Origin: Candidatus Auribacterota bacterium
GTDB taxonomy: Bacteria; Auribacterota; JAFGBW01
Assembly: GCA_016932965.1 (NCBI GenBank)
Contig: JAFGBW010000035.1
Span: 1 to 6,464, forward strand
DNA: 6,464 bases
Reading direction: 5' to 3'
A program made the position numbers and the translations under genes. Below, in pieces: positions 5,394-6,464 of the stretch. How positions within the stretch are numbered: position 1 is the first letter of the stretch; every line of letters begins with the position of its first letter. The notes under the pieces were generated by a model. That model saw only the letters and a list, made by a program, of their open reading frames with translations, was not told the DNA's origin and ran no database searches.

Positions 5394-6056
5394 ATGAAGG
5401 GCCTTTTAGTTACATTTGAAGGATGCGAAGGATCGGGAAAAAGCACCCATTCTGAAAAAATATACCAGACTCTGATCAAAAAAAGTTACCCGGTTGTTTT
5501 GACTCATGAGCCCGGGGGTACCCGTTTTTCGGAGAAAATAAGAGAACTGCTGCTCAGCCCCGACAAGGAGGAACCGATTCTGCCCTATGCCGAATGGCTT
5601 TTGTATCTGGCCAGTCGCGCCCAGCATGTGGAAAAACTCATTCTCCCCGCTTTGAAAACAGGCAAGATCGTTTTATGCGACCGTTTCACCGATGCAACCG
5701 TGGCCTACCAGGGTTACGGCCGGGGTCTTGATATCGACATGCTGAATCTCATGAATGATTTCATCACCCGTCATCTGATGCCGGATTACACCATTTTGCT
5801 GGATATTGATCCCGGCATAGGTCTGGAGCGCTCCAAACGGTTGAAAAAAAATTTCGCCCTGAACGGCGAACTGGACCGCATGGAAAGTCAGAGTCTGGAA
5901 TTCCATCAAAAAGTCCGGAACGGCTATATTGAAATCGCCAAGGCTTTTCCAAACCGGGTTTCGATTTTTGACACCTCGACCGTACCTGTTGAAGAAACCT
6001 TGTCTCAAATTCAAGACTGCATCATGAACCTGATTCAAAAACATGGCTTATCGTGA
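5394..6056 (+). CDS. tmk: Thymidylate kinase
   Basis: Tmk phosphorylates dTMP to dTDP with ATP, an essential step of dTTP synthesis in the cytoplasm. At 220 residues it has the usual length. The P-loop is GCEGSGKST (10-18) after a short beta strand. EPGGT (39-43) contacts the nucleotide. SRAQHV (74-79) and the DRF motif (96-98), followed by AYQGYGRG (104-111), form the dTMP-binding and catalytic region. The LID region is Arg/Lys-rich (146-152) and ends in the expected LDRME (160-164). GGAGGA (5385-5390) gives a strong ribosome site, although only about 4 nt from the ATG. The 3' end overlaps holB by 14 nt in another frame. The tmk-holB pair is a common bacterial arrangement and supports both calls. 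Confidence 0.97.
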   Translation: MKGLLVTFEGCEGSGKSTHSEKIYQTLIKKSYPVVLTHEPGGTRFSEKIRELLLSPDKEEPILPYAEWLLYLASRAQHVEKLILPALKTGKIVLCDRFTDATVAYQGYGRGLDIDMLNLMNDFITRHLMPDYTILLDIDPGIGLERSKRLKKNFALNGELDRMESQSLEFHQKVRNGYIEIAKAFPNRVSIFDTSTVPVEETLSQIQDCIMNLIQKHGLS

Positions 6057-6464
6057 AATTCTCGGTCAGGAAATAGTCAAGGATATTCTCACCCGCTTTG
6101 CAGCTTCCGGTAAGATTCCGCATGCGCTGTTGTTTGTGGGACCTCCAGGAACTCAAAAAAGGGAAACAGCCGCTGAGTTCGCCAGAATCCTTCTTTGTGA
6201 AGCCTCCCCGTCAAACGGAGAAGCCTGCGGTTCCTGCCAGGGATGTCATCTGTTTGAATTGAACAGCCATCCGGATGTCTTCTTTTTGAATCCAAAAGGT
6301 AAAATGAGGCATGTTAAAATGGATGAGACCAGGGAATTGCTGAGATTTTTATCCCTGAAACCCTATCTTGAGAAATACAAAATTGCCGTTTTGCCTGACG
6401 CGGACACATTGTCAGATGCATCAGGCAATGCCATTCTCAAATTTCTGGAAGAGCCTCCGGAACA
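6043..6464 (+). CDS. holB: DNA polymerase III delta' subunit, N-terminal 140 residues; C-terminus beyond window
   Basis: Delta' is the clamp-loader subunit that, with delta and DnaX, opens the beta sliding clamp at the replication fork. The frame is open from ATG 6043 to the window end. ILGQE (6-10) and HALLFVGPPG (27-36) are typical of the DnaX/delta' AAA+ family. The P-loop reads GPPGTQKR: Lys is kept, but Ser/Thr is replaced by Arg and the preceding Gly by Gln. This fits a delta' subunit that does not hydrolyse ATP, and argues against DnaX itself. Four cysteines (52, 62, 65, 68) form the zinc-binding module. SGNAILKFLEEPPE (127-140) is the conserved sensor/trigger region. No ribosome site is visible, so translation is probably coupled to tmk. 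About half or more of the protein is missing at the right edge. Confidence 0.93.
   Translation, partial: MAYREILGQEIVKDILTRFAASGKIPHALLFVGPPGTQKRETAAEFARILLCEASPSNGEACGSCQGCHLFELNSHPDVFFLNPKGKMRHVKMDETRELLRFLSLKPYLEKYKIAVLPDADTLSDASGNAILKFLEEPPE

Noticed and set aside
5673-6044. A 123-codon minus-strand frame opposite tmk
   Set aside because: It is a shadow of a confidently identified thymidylate kinase gene.

Overview
The window reads as chromosomal DNA from an anaerobic Gram-negative bacterium of moderate GC content. Three things suggest this: a hybrid cluster protein with the N-terminal cysteine spacing found in strict anaerobes, an FNR/HcpR-type operator, and several exported or lipoprotein-like envelope proteins beside a canonical tmk-holB pair. 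A Desulfobacterota (deltaproteobacterial) host is my best guess. That is inference from gene content and operator style, not from a marker gene. I see no mobile element, CRISPR array, rRNA or tRNA.

Layout. Minus strand, 1-867: the first 289 residues of Hcp, with the rest beyond the left edge. 868-1008: a divergent regulatory region with a 16-bp CRP/FNR-family dyad. Plus strand, 1009-1389: a DUF192 protein. 1468-4109: a run of four exported proteins. These are a circularly permuted NlpC/P60 (YiiX/C92-like) cysteine hydrolase, a DUF4412/LolA-like secreted protein, a charged coiled-coil secreted protein and a small acidic-tailed putative lipoprotein. The first three are joined by a 32-nt and a 4-nt overlap; the fourth lies 101 nt downstream. 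4153-4201: a good intrinsic terminator closes this block. 4202-4321: two candidate sigma70 promoters in tandem. 4322-5311: an extended-SDR NAD(P)-dependent sugar epimerase/dehydratase-type protein. 5394-6056: thymidylate kinase (tmk). 6043-6464: the N-terminal 140 residues of the DNA polymerase III delta' subunit (holB), overlapping tmk by 14 nt and running off the right edge.

How they fit together. Hcp with its operator is a nitrosative-stress module. The 1468-4109 block is the least explained part of the window: four small exported proteins, one a probable cell-wall or amide/thioester hydrolase, look like an envelope-associated unit of unknown purpose. tmk and holB are housekeeping genes for dTTP synthesis and the clamp loader, and are often neighbours in bacteria. 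No known defence or biosynthetic system is evident. The exported-protein cassette is the strongest candidate for something undescribed.
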